Shown: positions 1 to 11,948 of the stretch, piece by piece
Position numbering within the stretch: the stretch's first letter is position 1
Layout: each line of letters begins with the position of its first letter
Source of the DNA: Diospyros lotus
Lineage: Eukaryota; Streptophyta; Magnoliopsida; Ericales; Ebenaceae
Length of the DNA: 64,000 nucleotides
Reading direction: 5' to 3'
Assembly (NCBI RefSeq): GCF_014633365.1
Contig: NC_068346.1
Location: forward strand, 33,088,639-33,152,638
Program-made: the position numbers and the translations under genes
The notes under the pieces: model-generated
Seen by the model: the letters and a program-made list of their open reading frames with translations, nothing else
Databases searched by the model: none
Told to the model about the DNA's origin: nothing

Positions 1-812
1 ATGCTTGAAGCCTCTCTCTCGTCAAAGTGGCTAAACCCACTATATCCCCCCCTCTCCGTCTCTCTATTTCTCCTTTCCTCTCTTCATTGGATGAAATTTT
101 AGCCATCGCTAAATCCAATCTCTTCTAAGTTCAACAATGGTTGAATCCAAAGGTTCTATTCTTCTTCTTGTTTTTTTTTTTTTAATATTTTTATTTTCAC
201 CATGACAGAACCAAAGAAAGGGGGAGGAAAGGATAACAAGAGAAAGAGAGGGCTTAGCCAAACTTAGCTATACTAGGATGAAACGTTGCTGAAGCCAGCT
301 AAACCAAAGGTGCTCTCTCTCTCTCTCTCTCTCTCTGGTTTGACAAAAGGTAACCCTATAAAGGGAAAAAGATAAAGAAAGGATTATAAAGAGTGTCAAC
401 CAAACTTACTTGCTAAGTTTAGCCATCAGTAAGCTCACTGGGCAAGTAAGAAAGAACTTACTTGCTAAGTTCTTTCTTTGGTTCTATGAAAAAACTAGAG
501 AAAGGGGCACAATGAAGGAGGGTTTGACCATAGTGACATTACCTTTCGGTTCAATCATCGAGACCCAATCCTCTAATTCAACCATGGCCAAACCCAATAG
601 GTTTAGAGGTAATCAAGCTTGATACGTAAATTTTTAAATTTTGGATAGGTTAATTTCAAATGATATTATTTAAAATACAAAATTTTCAAATTTAATTTTA
701 TTCAAATAGTTAAATGTAAAAATTTCATATGAGAGTATTTTAGATTAAAATTTTTATAGGATATATTTTGATATGTTAGTTTCAAGTAACATCATTTAAA
801 AATTTTAGTAGA
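1..812. other. Intergenic, no gene seen
   Basis: AT-rich sequence with a pyrimidine-rich start and a (CT)n microsatellite at 313-336. The short open frames here show no recognisable domain and no coding-like composition. Confidence 0.6.
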
Positions 813-1030
813 AAGTGCCAAGCAATGCGTTATACTTGGCCTAAAGGTTAAATTGATTAATGTATTTTAAAAAAATTTAAAAAAATATTGTATTTTTAAA
901 TCTGAGCCAAATTGACTATGTAATTTAAAAAGGGGTTAAATAAATCACTATACTTTTAAAGTTGGGACCATATTAGCTATTATAGTAGAAGTTGTTTTAA
1001 TGTCATCGAATAATATTTTAGTCTCATTAA

Positions 1031-1889
1031 CATTGTTGTTAAAATCTCGATTTTACGCGTACGATTTTACGATTTTACGATTCGAAGACCCCCAAACGAT
1101 TCAAATCCCATGTAAAATCCAATTTGGGATAAAATCCTATAAAATCTCGATTTTACATGTACGATTTTACGATTTTACGCTTCAGAGATCCTCAAACGAT
1201 TTTACGATTCAAAGACCTCTATTGATTTAAGTTGTAATTTAGAGGATGCTTCTAACGTCTCAATGTCACAGCATCTGACATTAGAACTTATACATTGAAT
1301 TGTTATATTTTGCCTCTAAATTGAAATTTGATTTAACATTGATTACATAAATTCTAATGTCACATAGCATCTAACATTAATTGCATAAGTTCCAATTTAC
1401 TTGATTTAAATTATAATTTTTACTTGATTTAACATTGATTGCATAAGTAAATCAAGACAAACAAGTAATTAATTAATGGACCACCCAACCCCAAATTGGG
1501 ATATTACTTGATTTAATCAATGTTAAATCAAGAAAAAATTGCAATCTAAATATAATGAAAGACATTGGAAGCATCCTCTAAAGAATTTTAAGCTATATTT
1601 TACCTCTAAATTACCTATATTTTGCCTCTAAATTGCCTATATCAACCTGCTAGTTTTTGAGCTATATTTGGGATGTATCATTTTTTGAATTATAATAAGG
1701 AATAATCAAGTTATTAAATAATATTAATTTATTTTCTACAAAATTATATTATTATAAACATATATTTACAAAAATTAAAGGGTATTTTTAATTATCTCTA
1801 AAATCTTACGATTTTACGATTCGATTTTACGATCCGATTTTATAAACCCTTTGTCGATCCCACTTAAAATCCCGATTTTAACAACCTTG
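1031..1889. mobile_element. Non-autonomous hAT element with 8-bp target duplication
   Basis: CTCATTAA occurs at 1023-1030 and again at 1890-1897, an exact 8-bp target duplication as made by hAT transposases. The inner ends are inverted repeats: CATTGTTGTTAAAATC on the left and, on the opposite strand, CAAGGTTGTTAAAATC on the right. Subterminal regions are dense in CGATTTTACGATTTTACG repeats (1040-1220 and 1805-1880). There is no transposase frame, so mobilisation would need a related element elsewhere. Confidence 0.85.
1240..1580. repeat. Inverted-repeat insert nested in the hAT element
   Basis: AGAGGATGCTTCTAACGTC at 1241 is matched in inverted form by GACATTGGAAGCATCCTCT ending at 1579. 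The interior is AT-rich and non-coding. It looks like a MITE, but no exact target duplication is visible. Confidence 0.5.
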
Positions 1890-2262
1890 CTCATTAATGA
1901 ATGCTAATTAATTCTATCCCCAATTAAAGAATACCACACAATCATAGATGCCCAAAATCAAACTCTAAGTCTTATTTGAAAAAACCTTAGGCCCAAATCA
2001 AACACCAAATTGCTATTACAAATGCTCTTCTATATATCTAATGCATTTGGAATTTAATTTTTGGGTTTAATTTTTGAATTATAGTTTGATTAATTAGTGA
2101 TAGAGTTGATGCCGTTAATAGAATTAAAATGCCATTGAACGATATTACAATATCTACTATAGTGGTTAATATGACCCCTAAATATGAAAGTGTAATGACT
2201 TATTTAACAAGTTTTAATGTACAGTAGCTAATTTGTCCCTTAGGTAAAATACAGTGGCTTAT

Positions 2263-3540
2263 TTGGAATTATACTCAAAATTTTAATTTAAATACTCAAA
2301 TTTCAAATTCATTATTAACCAAATAATTTAATTTTAAATATAAAAATTACCAATGAAAATTATTTTGAATCTCTCACTTTATCCTATATATATATATCTA
2401 GATATCATAGTTTTAATTCAATTCAAATTAAAACTTTTACAAAATAAATTTAGATAATTTAATTTCAAATCAATGGGAATTAATATATTATTATTAGGGT
2501 AAATTACAAAAAAAACCGTAATGTTTATATTTATTTTAATTTTAAGCTGAATCTTTAATTTTATGAATTAAGTTACCCAAGATTTTAAATTGGTTTAATT
2601 CTACAGCGTTGTTAGTTGTTATAATTAATTGTGGAGGTTTATAAGTTAATGTAGAAATTATATAGAAGATACACATGCATGGCTGCTACGCCAGATTCAT
2701 CTTCGATCTGCCGATGAATGCACTTCCTGATGTTGCCGCCGCCTCTCCGCCTAGCTAGCCTCCCCCATCTTCGCCAGCCCTGCCGCCATAGCCATCAAAA
2801 GTTCCAAGCTACTGTCCTAGTTTCCTTCTCCGATTCTCCGCATGCATCTCTAAATTGCTCTCTGCAACTTCTTGCTTAATTAGATACAACTAACCATCAC
2901 AGCCCCAAGAAAGGCTTGGTCACGACGTGAAACTTCAATCCTAAACCCTAATAGCGAGTATCCCGACTGGGTTTCAGAGACACCTGATGGGGTTTCAATT
3001 ATAGAGAGAGAGAGAGAGAGAGAGAGAGATGGGGTGACAGGAGTTGAACAAATTAAATAATGGGGGTGGAAAAGCTGATGGCAGAGAGTGCTTTGCTGGT
3101 GGGTATGGCCGACTATACATATGCATGAAGCTGAAAGGATAGAAGAAAGGGGTGGGGGTGGGGGTGGCGGTGGCGGGGCAGCAGCATCTTTTGCATGAAA
3201 ATGGGGTAAAGACATTTGTTCTGCCAAAGTTTGATTCGACAGCGGAATTGGAATTAGATTCCCACCCCCACACCACCGGCCTTATTTTTCTCCAAACCCA
3301 CATATATATCTCCATATGATCTTATATATAAATATTAAATAATATTCTTTATATGTATTTTTAGATAATGTTTGTTAAAATGTGTAACATGAGTCTTTAT
3401 TAAGATAATTTATCTGTAAATTTTAAAATAAATTATTCGAAAGGAAAAGAATAAATTTATCTTGAAAGTTCAAGATAAGAAGTCATTTGACTTATTTTTA
3501 AAAAATTTAACAAATATATTAGAAAATACTTTTATTCGGA
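2263..3540. other. Unassigned interval with a GC-rich island
   Basis: Most is AT-rich. About 2680-3300 is clearly richer in G and C and contains an (AG)n run at 3003-3029 and a GGTGGG-type run near 3150-3178. Minus-strand open frames of 106-115 codons here are low-complexity translations of these runs. I see no gene I can name. It could be a decayed promoter or leader region. Confidence 0.4.
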
Positions 3541-4129
3541 ATACTTTATGTTGTCCAGAAAAATATCCAAGAGGGAGGTGAATTAAATTTTTCAAAAATT
3601 AATAATTTTAGCTTTTTTGAAAACTCTTAAATTTGTGATATTAATATATGGTAATTGCAATAGGATTGAAATCAGTAAAATCACACAACCACACGGAATA
3701 AGAGAAATTTATAGAGGTTCGACTCTAAAGAGCCTAATTCTCTCTCTCAAAACTTAGCTTGAGACTCTCAAGACTTATCTTGAGGTTCCACTAGGGAGAA
3801 TCAACACTAATTTTTAATTGGAACTATTAGAACCAACATACAATCTATTGCCTAAGTAAAACCACTAGCACGCTATTAGCAAATACAATCCCCTCACATA
3901 ACAAATGAGTAAAAATAACAAACTTACAACCAAAAACAGTTACAAACAAGTCACTAACGATTGAGAATTTCACCAACCAGCACACTACTAACACTTCAAA
4001 CCTTCTCACTCTTGTTTAAATACTCTATTAAGTTTTTTCTATCTTGAACCTTCGTACTTACCTTATATATATACATCTTCCAAACATACTAACTATTAAA
4101 GAAAATATTAATATGAAATTTGAAATTCA

Positions 4130-4875
4130 AAAAATGTTTAGATTTTCTCAAACAATAAGAAAACATGTCTCACATTTAATTCAAAATAAATTTACTTTTT
4201 GCATGAAAACTCAAGATTTGAAAATTTAAATATAATCTTTTGAGACATAAATGATTAAAATAAAAAAACATATCTAAAAGTAATTATTTTTTAATTCAAA
4301 ATAAATTTTCTTTTTACATGAGTAAGAGAAAATATGTCTGAAAATAATTCTGTTTTAATTCAAAATTTAAATATAAGCTTTTGAGATATAAATAATTAAA
4401 ATAAAAAAAATATGTTTAAAATCAATTATTTTTTAATTCAAAATAAATTTATTTTTTGCATGAGTAAGAGAAAACATGTTTAAATCAATTCTCTTTAATT
4501 CAAAATAAATTTACTTTTTATATGAGAAAGATAAAATATGTTTAAAATCAATTCTCTTTTAATTCAAAATAAATTTATTTTTTGCATGAGTAAGAGAAAA
4601 CATGTTTAAATCAATTCTCTTTAATTCAAAATAAATTTACTTTTTATATTAGAAAGATAAAATATGTTTAAAAGTAATTCTCATTTAATTCAAAATAAAT
4701 ATACTTTTTGCATAAATAAGAAATACATTTATCAAGAAATAAAAATTCAAACATAAACTTTTGAGATATAAATGGTCAAAATAAGTAAACATGTTTAAAG
4801 ACAATCCATTTTTAATTCAAAATAAATTTATTCTTTGTACCCACTTTTTATTCAAAATAAATTTACTTTTTGTAT
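4130..4875. repeat. Degenerate tandem repeat, unit about 62-64 bp
   Basis: The motif AATTCAAAATAAATTTA, usually followed by CTTTTTGCATGAG and an AAGA-AAACATG stretch, recurs at about 4179, 4296, 4434, 4498, 4560, 4622, 4687, 4813 and 4845. The central copies are spaced 62-64 bp apart, and outer copies are partly deleted. It is non-coding, and the short open frames over it are artefacts of the repeat. Confidence 0.7.
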
Positions 4876-7257
4876 GAGAAAGAAATATATTTATATCATA
4901 AAAATATTTTTGTTATCATCAAAATCGTATTTGTTTACTCTTAAGTTTAACACTTTCTATATCTCATATTTTTCGGTCTATATCTTAATTAACAAACGTT
5001 ACTTTAAAAAAATAAGAATAAGCTATAGATCTCATAATACCTAGTCTCAAATAACTTTTGTTATTACACCTTATGTGTTATTGGTAAAAGTTTATTAAAA
5101 GATAAAAAAGATTCAAAAGTCCAAAATAACTTTTTAACTTAAAAATATGTAAATTTTATTTGATTGGGGTCCCAAATAAAGCGAAAATAAGATAACTCCC
5201 CCGTAAAATGAATAAATATTATCATTCAAATTCTAATAGATAATAGAATATCAGGATAAACATTATGTATAAGAATCTTAATTCTATTGAATATTAGAAT
5301 GTCAAGATAAATGTATTCATAAGAATTCTAATTTTAGTGGGCATTGAAATATTAGAATAAATATTATCTGGAATAATGCTAATATTAAGAGATTTGGGAA
5401 AGTTCCATGCTCTTCTGTAAATAGATAGTTTTCATTTCAAAATGGATACGTCTCTGATAGTAATTTCAATACGACCTTCAAATTTTTAGTATTTGACTTC
5501 AGCATTAGAGTGTTTGCACAAAATTTTTTTTGTGCCCTTTGATCGTTCTATTTTTTACAAAGTCCAAGTGAGTAGATGACGACGTATTTAATTAATAAAT
5601 TTATTATTATGTTCGAGGGACAATAACACCAAAACTCATTTTGTTTAAATTTTATCCAAGAAAAAATGATTGAATGGAAAGAGGATCGATATATAGAATC
5701 TCATTCTACTCCCTAAACAATGAAAACATCATTTTACTTGAGAAAAATTATGCGTTACAATGATTATACTATGATGTCCTTTATTCAATTGGTATCATGA
5801 ATTAACAAATTATATTTATAAACACACGAGCTATTATATATTCTAACTGTTTAGATATAATATGGGATTAAATTTTTATATGAGCAAAAAAATTGTTAAT
5901 TTATGATTAAAAGATTATAGGTTTAAATAGTGAAAATAATAAACAAAAGATAAAGATATATAAGGAAGATAGGGTCTGTGTTGGAGGTGATACTTTGGTT
6001 CTATTTCTTTTCCTTCCTTTATTTGTTGTATTGGTTTTGGCTGTGATTAGTTTGTGATTTTGGTTTTAACTGTGTTTCCAGGGGTTGATAATATTTTGAT
6101 TAAATTGAAATAATTAAATTAAATTGACCAAAATTATCAGTTCAATTTGATTTAAACCGTAAGTCAGTTCAATTTGATTTCTACGTTTGATAATTTCGGT
6201 TATTTTGATTTGATTTGGTTTTCATATTAAAAAAATTCGAAATAATTGAACTGATTGAAATATTAAAAATGACATCGTTTTTGCACTTTGTTATTTGAGT
6301 TTTTAGATTTTTTTGGTTAGTTTTTCCAAGTCTTTTTTGGTCGATTTAGGTTTTCCAACTTTGTTCGACTTTTCGATTTATTCGATTTGAAAATCCATTC
6401 AATCAATATAGTTCAATTTTAGACACAAATTCGATCTATTCAGTTTGAAGAATTCAATTCAGTTCGTAAGCGAAATCGAATACTCACCTCTAATTCCGTC
6501 TTTGTTAGATTTATTGGTTCAAGCCTATGGATGGAGTTTTGTAAAGTTACTCTGTTTCAATGCTTTTAACCCCACTATAAATGGTTTTATTTTTAACGAA
6601 TAATCCTCTTCACCTAGAGTCAATGGTCAAGAAAACTAGATTAATGTGTTGACAAAAGAAAATAACTATAAATGCTTCAATTTATCAAGAAAATATAAAA
6701 GCTAATTAAGGGTTCGTTTGAAAATATTGTCAAATTTTTTTATCTCATTTCATTTCATTCTATCGATTCCAGTTCTAGTTCAATAATTTTCATTTCAGTT
6801 GTGGGAAATGAAAATTAAAAATATTTTTTAATTTTGTTGTGAGCTATCGAGAGCATGAAAATAAAGCTGAAAATAGTATTTGAATATTTTCTAAATCTAT
6901 ATTCAATATTAGATTCAAGCTTGGGATAATAAAAGAATTATTAGTAGACCTACGATAATGACTAATTGGAAAATTGGAAGATTCCTTGGGGACTAGACCC
7001 TGCCCTCTTTTTTTTTTTTTTTTTTTGTAAAAAAAAATTAGTTTAAGACAAAGTTGAGCTTGAGAATTGCTAGACCAGTCTCAATGTTATAAAAAACCCA
7101 AAAATATCATGAATCAAGTAATGATGAACTCACTAATCTGTCCCATTTAGTTTAATCAATTCTCTTAAAAACTCTTACCAATTTCATTTTTTTTTTTTTT
7201 TTGCATATCTTTAGTTATATATATATATGCATTTGAAGTTGTTGTGTAGATACAAAA
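4876..7257. other. AT-rich intergenic, no gene seen
   Basis: Imperfect AT-rich repeats occur around 5200-5360 (variants of ATTCTAAT and AGAATATCAGGATAAA). Poly(T) and AT stretches occur near 7003-7026 and 7184-7232. No coding sequence or RNA gene is recognised outside the candidate element at 6079-6492. Confidence 0.5.
6079..6492. mobile_element. Possible old hAT-like MITE
   Basis: The left end CAGGGGTTGATAAT and the inverted right end TAGAGGTGAGTATTCG resemble each other and the CAGGGGTGAG-type ends of plant hAT elements. Both sides are rich in TTGATTTGATTTGGTT-like words, in inverted order. The flanking octamers TGTGTTTC and ATTCCGTC do not match well, so no target duplication supports it. 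Confidence 0.35.
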
Positions 7258-7790
7258 ATAAATTTAGTTGATTGAAAACATTGTCGTCAATCCACCTGAA
7301 CCTGGAAAAATAAGAAAATAATTCAGAGGGTGCGAGGAGGTCCCCGTGCAAATATTCCGATACTTAAATCAGACACTGAAGATAATAAAAATTGTATTAA
7401 AATCAGTATAAGAGACATACGATTTCAGAAATAAATGTCTACTTATTTATAGAAGAATATGAAGTAATCTTAAATAATCCGGGATTAGAATTCTTTGTAA
7501 ATAACACCTATTTTAATTATTCATAATCTGGCTAGAACTAGGATTGCTGTGGATAACATCTATCTTTTTATAGATGATATTTATGTTTTCCTTTTGCAGA
7601 TAGAATTTTTTGTAGATAATTATTTATCCCAATATCCGTAATCCTCTTAGAATTAGAATTTTTTATGGATGATTGATTATCTTCTTGGAGAAATTTTCAG
7701 ATATCGGAATTATCTAGTTTGAGTGTTTATGTAAGACCCTCGCCCCGAGTATAGGAAATTTACGCCTTTTAGACGAAGAAGATATTTTGG
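7258..7790 (+). repeat. Dispersed repeat, copy 1
   Basis: This interval resembles 39363-39810 along several hundred bases in the same orientation. Shared words include TTGATT-AAAAC, GTCGTCAA, CAGACACT-AA, GAGGCATAC or GAGACATAC, and AGGAATAAATGT or AGAAATAAATGT. It is non-coding. The family is not identified. A fragment of an LTR or of a small non-autonomous LTR element is possible. Confidence 0.45.
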
Positions 7791-8949
7791 GCTCTTGATC
7801 TTTTAATGGGCCTTTATGAGAAACCAGGGATTGCCATTTTAGTGGTATCAATTGTGGTTTGGCTTTCAAGATGAGAAACCAAGAGGGAGGGGTTACTATA
7901 ACACCTCAAAATTTTATTCTGGTTAATTTTTTCTTAAAATTGGGATTTATTAGGAAATTAGATACACTAAGTAGATATATTAATGGTGTATTTAATTTCT
8001 AGGAAAATTAACCAAATTTAGAGAATAATTGGGTCAAAGGGTTAATAAAAAATGGTGTGGAGGTAAAGTCATGGTTAATAGATAATGGTATGGAGGTAAA
8101 GTCAAAATTAAAGTTTAACCCTAAGTTGAAATTATTAAATAAGGCCATGGGACATATAATTAGTTATATGAAGGGAAATAGTTTAATGAATAAGGGATAA
8201 AGGGCTATTAATTTCAATGAGATTGTAAATTTAATTTAAATTAGGAGGGAGATGTATTAATTTAGAGGATTACATGTTATTAGTCACATATAATTAAATT
8301 AAATGAGTTAAAACCCTTTGAAGACCAAGAGTTAAACTATAAATGACGTCTTCTAGTTATTTTGGCCATTGGATTTAATGTGGATCAAGGATTAGGATTA
8401 AATCTTGAGAGGGGGATTAGAAGATAAAGGGAAACAAAAACTAAACAACAAAACTCTCACTCTAGGCTTGCCTAAACACCCTAATATTGGTAAAAAAATC
8501 AATCAAGGTAAGGGGTTTGAGCTTGATTGTTGCATCGTTTTGACATGGCCTCTAATTGACTTTGTTGTTGTCATTTTCGGTCGGTCATCTTTCCTCCCCA
8601 ATTGATCTTCCTCTCATCTTCTTTATTTGATCCACCTCATATAAGATCTTTAGCCATTAGATTTCTCCAATTGTGAAAACACTTGTGGAGAAGTTCTATT
8701 CTCCCAAAGGAGGTAGAATTTCGAAGCTCGTGTATTCTCATTATTTCAATTTCTTCATAGAAATCATAGGATTTCATTTTTACATGTAATTGAATTTCCC
8801 ATGTATAATGTGATACAATTTTGATACATTGACTTATGATAGTAGAGATGTGTACGCATGCAAGTTCCATTCTCCCAAAAGAGGTAGAATTTTAGAACTT
8901 GATATTCTCAAAGTTTAAGCCCATTCTGATTACTCAAGCTTGATAATTT
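7791..8949. other. Intergenic, possible retroelement leader
   Basis: TATAACACCTCAAAATTTT near 7898 resembles the start of some plant gypsy LTRs, but no end or target duplication was found. A segment with CATTCTCCCAAA-GAGGTAGAAT is duplicated at about 8695-8735 and 8868-8905. No gene is recognised. Confidence 0.35.
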
Positions 8950-10690
8950 GCATTCTTCTCATATAAATTATAGTTAGGTTTGATGTGAATAATATCGCTC
9001 TATTAATTGAGATTCTAACTGGCTTTAACTATGTGGGGGGTAAGACATTGATTTTGTCTTGGGTATTGCCAACATTGATTATGCATTATAGGAAAGTTAG
9101 CCAATTAAATCAATAAATGAAACTACTGTTTAACAAAATAAGGTTCATGCTAAATTAGAAAAGGTTAATTCCTTACCTAATGAGCCCAATAATCCTAAGA
9201 CTTCCTACATCACCTAGTCTCAAATCTGGACTGTTATTGGACTGGTTTCTAAATGTGTTACTAAGCAACAAAAACTCAAAAGGGAAAAAGGTGAAAGTGC
9301 CTTCTTTTTTGGAATGCTAAATCAGACTTCAGGAAAGGACACTATAATCAGAAAAGTTTGGTTATTGTAAGTGATCTTGGGATAAATGTTGTTGAAAACA
9401 TAATGATCTAGGGAAAGCATAATTAGAAATTGTGTCAAATTAACATATAGAAAATTTTGGGACTATTATCTAGTTTAATGTATCTAATAGTGTCGAATGA
9501 AATAATATGACTAATAAATGTAATCACACCCTTATGGATATAATGAGTATGATTTGTTTGCTTGCCAATAGTGAATATAATTTTCAAATATATAGAAAAT
9601 AATTCCCTCGAAATAGCATTAATTAAAGAGAAATATCCCTATTTGTCTATAATGATTGTTAAGCTAATACATATTTTGTTGGTCTATTGGCTAATATATG
9701 GTTTTAGACCATAAGTGGTTAGATAAATATATGAATATAAATAGGTCTTTAAGACCAAAAAGGACTCACAAGGGAAGATTAAAAGATTCAAGAGGCAAGG
9801 TTAGTAACTAAGTGATTTGCCCATAAAGAAGTCATTGGGTTTTTTTTTGTTTTTTTTAGAAAAATAAGATTAGTTAATACACATATGTCAAGGTCAGTGG
9901 GAGAAAATGATATAAAGGACCTTGAGGAGACTTTTTTTTTTTAGGCATTGAAATTTAGTATGATAGGACTTGTGGGTTATTTGGATTTTCCCAAAAGACA
10001 TATGAAAACCATGTGTTCAACCAATTTAATATGTAATAATAGACCTTGAAAAGTACCTATTATTGTTAAAGATGATATATAAATAAAAGAAACAATGCCC
10101 AATAACTGATAATACAAAAAAGAAGTTTGTAGAGAATGTTCCTTATTCTAGTCTTATGAGAGGTATTTTAAGTGTGTTGGCTAGATTTCTTTCTAATATA
10201 TGACAAGATCATTGGGTGGTAACAAGGAGAGGTCTTGCCGTATCTACAACAAACAGAGGTCAAATGGATCTGGAGAGAACTAGCCCCCAGATCCATCAGT
10301 CATTTTAGCCCTCCTCTCTTCTCAAATGGTCCAAATTCTAAGACAAATTTGAGGAAGGACTTTGCCTCCCTATATCTGTCACTGAGAGAGGTCATCTACT
10401 CGCATATAGAAAGTGTGACAACCTTAAAGTGGTTGGTTATTAAGATTCAAATTTTGCTGAAATGACCAGATAATGCAAAGTATACCTCATGTTGTGCATT
10501 TATGATGGTGAGGTGCAATCTCATTCAAAGGTGCTAATTAAGCCGAACTCTCAAGGCTTCGTCCACCATATACATGTTGAATTTACAACATATTATGGAG
10601 CAATCACACATGTGGTTTGGCTCATGATCGCGGAGGAAATCTCACCAATACTTTCATCCACTATTGAAAGGTGTATTGATTATTTTTAGA
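8950..10690 (+). mobile_element. Decayed Ty1/copia retrotransposon
   Basis: Broken translations in several frames match the order of a copia polyprotein. A gag-like stretch (TGFNYVGGKT) lies near 9010. Around 9940-10030 the words FFLGIEI, YDRTCGLFGFSQKTY and NHVFNQFNM occur, as in the copia reverse transcriptase-RNase H linker. NVPYSSLM and ARFLSNI-QDHWV follow at 10135-10215, and a GY-DSNFAE / DNAKYTS RNase H motif split by a frameshift is near 10430-10480. Stops and frameshifts are many, and integrase and most of the reverse transcriptase are missing. It is not a functional element. LTRs were not resolved. Confidence 0.6.
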
Positions 10691-11948
10691 ATTTTTGTTT
10701 ATAAAGATTTAGACTTTAGGCACGTCTTTCTTTGTACCTATTAGAACAAAACTCAAACATAAATATATATATATATATATATAATTATCCTAAGGGAATA
10801 TTTATATGCTCTAGCCAACATATATATATATAAGGTCGACTTTTTGGATAACAATGATGTATATAAAGTTCATATATATACAAGGTTGATATATATATAT
10901 ATATATTTCTACACAAAGTTTACTCTTTTATACACCAAAGAAATTAGTAGTATATTTACAAAGAATTAGTGATATTTTTCACAAAATTATCAACCTATTT
11001 CAAACATTATAAACATTTTTTTTAATTTTCTAAAATTATAAAGAAGTATTTAAACTTCATATACAAATAACATTTATCAACACGTACGTGTACATGTGTG
11101 TGTATGTGTATATATATAAATATAAATATAAATAACTTTATTGGGAGAAGAAATTTGTGCATGCATGCATATGCATGTAGAATTTATACATACATATATA
11201 CATGCAAAGTAAGCAAGCAATTCCCCAAATCCCATAATGCATGTAAGTACTGTGTGCAGTGTGCTTATAGACAATTTATGCATAAATCATCGGGCGACAG
11301 AGGGGGGAAGGAGTAAAGTTGAATTTGAGGGTGACGCATCCCATCTCGACCCCCCCACCACTACTCACTGCTCACCTTTTTCTTTTTCTAATCCCATTTT
11401 TAACCTTTTTCTTAATTATATTCTTAGTTTCTTATTTTAGAACTCTCTGTCTGTCTCTCTCTCTCTCTCAATCAAATTAAAGACACACTACCACCACAAC
11501 ATGCATAGCTTTTTTATATCCTCCTTTGTCTCTAAGAGAATAATATTATTCTTATCATATATACTGTTTACTAATATATATAATGTCGCGTTTTGTCTTG
11601 GTGGGTTCTTTAATTAACATATAATAATTAAATATTATTATATGACAAATAATATGATTGTATATATATATGCTATATATTTTTATGTATAAAATTCTAA
11701 AATTTAAACCCTAAATACAACTTTAATTAGGAACCAGGAAAGAAGCTCCCATATGTTGAGGAAGGGGGTGTTCTTAAATAAATAAAATGGCCTTGCTTTA
11801 TTTTTGCAGTCTTCTCCTCCTTTTCTCTCTCTCTCTCTCTCTGCAACACACAACACTCTCTCTCTCTTTCTTTCTTCTCACTCCTTGATGTGATTCTCCA
11901 CCATAAGCCTATCAACCTTTACAAAAGAGAGAAAGATCAAGAAGCACC
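10691..11948. other. AT-rich upstream region of the Dof gene
   Basis: Runs of (AT)n at about 10763-10785, 10822-10832 and 10891-10905 are followed by AT-rich DNA. The last 140 bp before the Dof start codon carry CT-rich tracts (about 11822-11845 and 11856-11870), typical of plant 5' leaders. No other gene is seen, and the promoter itself cannot be fixed from sequence alone. Confidence 0.5.

Larger units (their letters stand above)
813..2262. mobile_element. Outer long-inverted-repeat DNA element (carries a nested hAT)
   Basis: Sequence at about 813-1018 recurs as a diverged inverted copy at about 2090-2262. The best-matching core lies around 935-1010, with 'CATATTAGCTATTATAGTAG' in the left arm. 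The arms enclose the hAT insertion at 1031-1889. I could not find a clean target duplication, so the outer limits are approximate and the superfamily is not settled. Long arms would fit a Mutator-like element. No coding sequence is visible. Confidence 0.5.

Noticed and set aside
2880..3315. Two minus-strand frames with proline and serine/leucine runs
   Set aside because: Produced by simple repeats (AG)n and GGTGGG. No conserved motif.
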